DNA from: Mytilus californianus
Lineage: Eukaryota; Mollusca; Bivalvia; Mytilida; Mytilidae
DNA: 64,000 bases
Direction of reading: 5' to 3'
NCBI RefSeq assembly: GCF_021869535.1
Contig: NW_026262690.1
Coordinates: 9,721,501-9,785,500 of the forward strand
Part shown: in pieces, positions 62,901 through 64,000 of the stretch
Layout: each line of letters begins with the position of its first letter
Numbering within the stretch: the first letter of the stretch is position 1
Translations under genes and position numbers: made by a program
The notes under the pieces: model-generated
Seen by the model: the letters and a program-made list of their open reading frames with translations, nothing else
What the model was told of the DNA's origin: nothing
Databases searched by the model: none

Positions 62901-63239
62901 TGCAAGAGCTAGTCCCAGAGTCAGAGTCCTTGCAGACTCGTCGTACTGTTTATTGTGTGTGTGTGGTTCCAGGCCAACACATAACCCAGTCACAAGATAC
63001 ACCCAGTTTCTATTTGTGACAATTAAATGAAACGAGATCGAGCTTGGAATCTAAGATGGACTATTTATTTTATTTGTTTTTTTATGTGAAGAATTATTTT
63101 GTGTTTTCAGGAAATTTTAAATAAAGCTCAGAAAATGTTTAAAGATACAGAAACAAGTTTAAAGGCATGTAACAAAATTAAACATATTAAATCATCGATT
63201 TTGTACACGATCAAGACACACATACATTCAACTTATTGA
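44945..63239 (+). CDS. Class V PLP-dependent enzyme, cysteine desulfurase / selenocysteine lyase-like (18 exons visible)
   Basis: Exons: 44945-45041, 45425-45455, 45848-45964, 47407-47539, 48372-48437, 49034-49099, 49389-49530, 49974-50013, 50668-50726, 50979-51052, 52023-52133, 52371-52417, 55043-55247, 56072-56143, 59322 or 59337-59375, 60595-60706, 61825-61980, 63111-63239. Nearly all phases match (one junction is unresolved). The ~565 residues carry the class V landmarks in order: VYCDYTASGR, the phosphate-binding GSGSTSAFHK, the cofactor-stacking EHHSN, SNVTG, the pyridine-contacting Asp in VFDYASG, the Schiff-base Lys in LSPHKFVGG, and an active-loop Cys in SGCACAGPYG as in SufS/CsdA. 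A PGFTRLNLPYF block ends the fold. The inferred reaction is PLP-dependent removal of sulfur (or selenium) from cysteine-type substrates; substrate and compartment cannot be read. The N-terminus lies upstream. One intron uses a GC donor. Uncharacterised animal members with similarity to bacterial enzymes are known to me. Confidence 0.85.
45170..45275 (+). mobile_element. 3' fragment of the SINE family seen at 24.6 kb
   Basis: 'gactccggcttcctccacca' and 'gttgaaagtggcgttaaaca' with a 'gatcaatc' tail match the SINE body. The tRNA head is absent (5' truncation). Confidence 0.8.
46034..46366 (+). repeat. 39-bp minisatellite in the intron after exon 3
   Basis: About 8.5 units of 'aattctaactatactatatc' plus 'acagccggctatgacaacg' occur. 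The length is a multiple of three, so one frame stays open for 126 codons with a 13-residue repeat (NSNYTISQPAMTT). It starts 70 bp after the donor of the exon ending at 45964. It is probably non-coding. Confidence 0.95.
47735..47910 (+). repeat. Dispersed repeat (partner at 38530-38700)
   Basis: It shares 'aaagaaaatccgttat' and 'ttccgtatgcagtgacctta' blocks in order with 38.53-38.70 kb. Confidence 0.6.
48575..48880 (-). repeat. Composite: SINE-type tail then family A fragment
   Basis: 'gattgattgattgatgttta' is the reverse of a (TCAA)n SINE tail. Family A in reverse follows immediately ('gatgccaatgagacaact', 'ttcaccgtgcgaccttcaac', 'acaaacgacaaccacc'). Confidence 0.65.
49262..49310 (+). repeat. 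Short end fragment of family A
   Basis: 'agagttgtctcattggcaat' plus 'cataccacatcttcttat' lies about 80 bp before the exon at 49389. Confidence 0.7.
50668..50726 (+). CDS. Aminotransferase exon bearing the Schiff-base lysine
   Basis: The acceptor is 'ttttgcag' and the donor 'gtaagt'. The exon encodes YKDAIILSPHKFVGGPGTP; the Lys after Pro-His is the expected PLP-binding residue. Confidence 0.85.
51280..51405 (-). repeat. Family A fragment (inverted)
   Basis: 'gatgtgatatgagtgccaat' to 'ggagccttggctcacaccga' is family A in reverse, 120 bp before a forward copy. Confidence 0.7.
51525..51925 (+). repeat. Dispersed repeat family A, third long copy
   Basis: It corresponds to 13285-13690 over nearly its full length, lying in the intron before the exon at 52023. 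Confidence 0.85.
53190..53290 (+). repeat. Fragment of a dispersed repeat ('aatcggttattaatttgggg')
   Basis: The motif followed by a 'gggcgggc'-rich stretch looks like a common bivalve repeat from memory. There is no second copy in this window. Confidence 0.35.
53611..54170 (+). repeat. 38-bp direct repeats about 518 bp apart
   Basis: 'acttgatcctgtttgggggt' plus 'ccagatttgcaaatatc' occurs at about 53611-53648 and 54129-54167 without mismatch as read. AT-rich sequence lies between. Confidence 0.8.
55043..55247 (+). CDS. Aminotransferase exon bearing the active-loop cysteine
   Basis: The longest internal exon (68 codons plus one split base) encodes KAFNIWSVNPSIHILG and, near its end, ARSGCACAGPYGQ. 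This is the position of the catalytic Cys in SufS/CsdA-type desulfurases. Confidence 0.85.
55300..55480 (-). repeat. Dispersed repeat family C
   Basis: 'attggacagtacaacaaact' and neighbours match 40495-40700. Confidence 0.55.
57083..57241. repeat. Fold-back element with ~70-bp arms
   Basis: The arm 'gatatttatccactctcgac' plus 'agttaaattttaaat' mirrors 'atttaactgtctcgagtgga' plus 'taaatatc' around a GC-rich centre ('cgctcggcgagcctcgcg', 57153-57171). Confidence 0.85.
57393..57500 (+). repeat. Short tandem array of 'ccgtatcgcatagc'
   Basis: Six or so 13-17-bp units of 'cc(c)tgtatcgcata' type occur. The same word is embedded in the arms of the fold-back at 57952-58098. Confidence 0.8.
57952..58098. 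repeat. Fold-back element with ~60-bp arms
   Basis: The left 'caaaatccgtatcgcatgct' and 'accaatatcag' mirror the right 'actgatattggt' and 'gcatgcgatacggattttg'. The centre is 'cctcgggaccttcgaccctc'. Confidence 0.85.
58945..59039 (+). repeat. 24-bp minisatellite, four units
   Basis: 'caactaggcaagcaccggag' plus 'actc/attc' repeats four times. Confidence 0.9.
60955..61135 (+). repeat. Degenerate ~30-bp tandem units and (TA)n
   Basis: Variants of 'gctttcattggtaatatagg' repeat about five times, followed by a 'tatatatatatata' run near 61081-61095. Confidence 0.6.
61255..61415 (+). repeat. Dispersed repeat family B
   Basis: 'ctttagtcatggtgtcgtct' and 'acccccttggtatcgtctcg'-like blocks match 28985-29115; the inverse copy is at 63245-63420. 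Confidence 0.55.
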
Positions 63240-63244
63240 AAGTC

Positions 63245-63420
63245 CTACTTATAAAAGAGAGGCAAAAGATACCAAAGGAACATTCAAACTCACAATTCGA
63301 AAACAAACTGACAACGTCATAGCAAAAAAACGAAAAAAGACCAAAACACAAGATAGAAAACTAAAGACAGAGCAATACGAACCCCACCAAAAACCGGGGT
63401 GATCTCAGGTGCTTCTGGTG
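63245..63420 (-). repeat. Dispersed repeat family B, inverted copy
   Basis: 'gataccaaaggaacattcaa' and 'acaacgtcatagcaaaaaaa' are the reverse of the family B core. It begins just after the putative stop of the aminotransferase gene. Confidence 0.55.
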
Positions 63421-64000
63421 ATGAGAAAAAAAATCTTACAAAATAATCAAATTGAAGGTAGGTTTTGATATACGTTTAAAACTAGCACCAAAAAATACTG
63501 TGCTTATAATTGCTTATATCCACGTCATTTGGACTCACTGCATCTCCTTATTTTAAAACTTTTCCAAGGTTAGCAACATCATCAGTGTCTCTTGTCTCTG
63601 TGAAAAAAAATACCTATATAATTTAATATAACACTAAAGTATACAGGTATTCTTTTCCTGTGTGATTTCACCCTTTTGCATATCTATATGTTTAATCCAT
63701 TCACTACCTGAGATATGGTATAGACATTTAAAATATAACTTATATTGCCTCTTTAGATGTTTTATTGACGCGTTTTATGCATCTAATTCAATATTTCCAT
63801 TTAAAATAGAACAGTAAAAGTTATTAGAATTTAACTAATATTATACAGATTATAAAATGCATCCTCATTTTGATGTTGAATTGTTATAAATATTGTATTG
63901 TGGAGAAGATACCATAGTCAACGTTCAAGAGTGCAAGTATAGATACGAAATAAATCGCCGTGGCTATCTTTGTATTTTGGCTTCTTAAAGTGATATTGTC
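63421..64000. other. Non-coding end of the window
   Basis: AT-rich sequence with no supported exon. It is either 3' flank or another intron of the aminotransferase gene, depending on whether the exon at 63111 is terminal. Confidence 0.35.

Overview
The window is animal nuclear DNA, most probably from a marine mussel (Mytilus or a close relative). It is AT-rich, with small exons bounded by GT..AG sites, long introns, no operon-like packing and very dense dispersed repeats. Several repeat families look typical of bivalves: a unit ending in 'ttgtctcattggcaatcataccacatcttc', a tRNA-headed SINE ending in (CAAT)n, and a unit starting 'aggtctttccac'. The species call is inference from remembered repeat sequence; no search was run.

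Layout: (1) 1.4-4.2 kb, + strand, holds the last three visible exons of a gene whose product resembles the C-terminal part (DUF4218-like) of CACTA/En-Spm transposases. (2) 5.9-8.5 kb is the 3' part of an LTR retroelement: a tandem array runs straight into an env-like (Baculovirus F / errantivirus type) membrane-protein ORF, then a purine-rich tract and one LTR. (3) 8.6-16 kb is repeat territory: a satellite with alternating 64/66-bp units, an inverted repeat, a 1,024-bp element with ~170-bp terminal inverted repeats and a perfect 9-bp target duplication (Mutator-like), and a 305-bp MITE. (4) 17.5-28.5 kb carries two same-strand two-exon genes for related secreted proteins. Each has a signal-peptide exon, a phase-1 intron and one large exon with a basic, coiled-coil-like module. 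A reverse-transcriptase pseudogene and a complete SINE lie between them. (5) 28.4-44.9 kb has no gene that I can support. It holds inverted and direct repeat pairs, two minisatellites and several small mobile-element copies. (6) 44.9-63.2 kb, + strand, holds at least 18 exons of a class V PLP-dependent enzyme related to cysteine desulfurase/selenocysteine lyase. Its introns carry a 39-bp minisatellite, fold-back elements and many repeat copies.

The best candidates for something undescribed are the tandem secreted-protein pair (one member with a ~196-residue internal duplication and a furin-like site) and the env-like ORF joined to a tandem array. The cysteine desulfurase-like gene is a good conserved anchor with some splicing oddities. 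The three host-type loci show no evident functional link.
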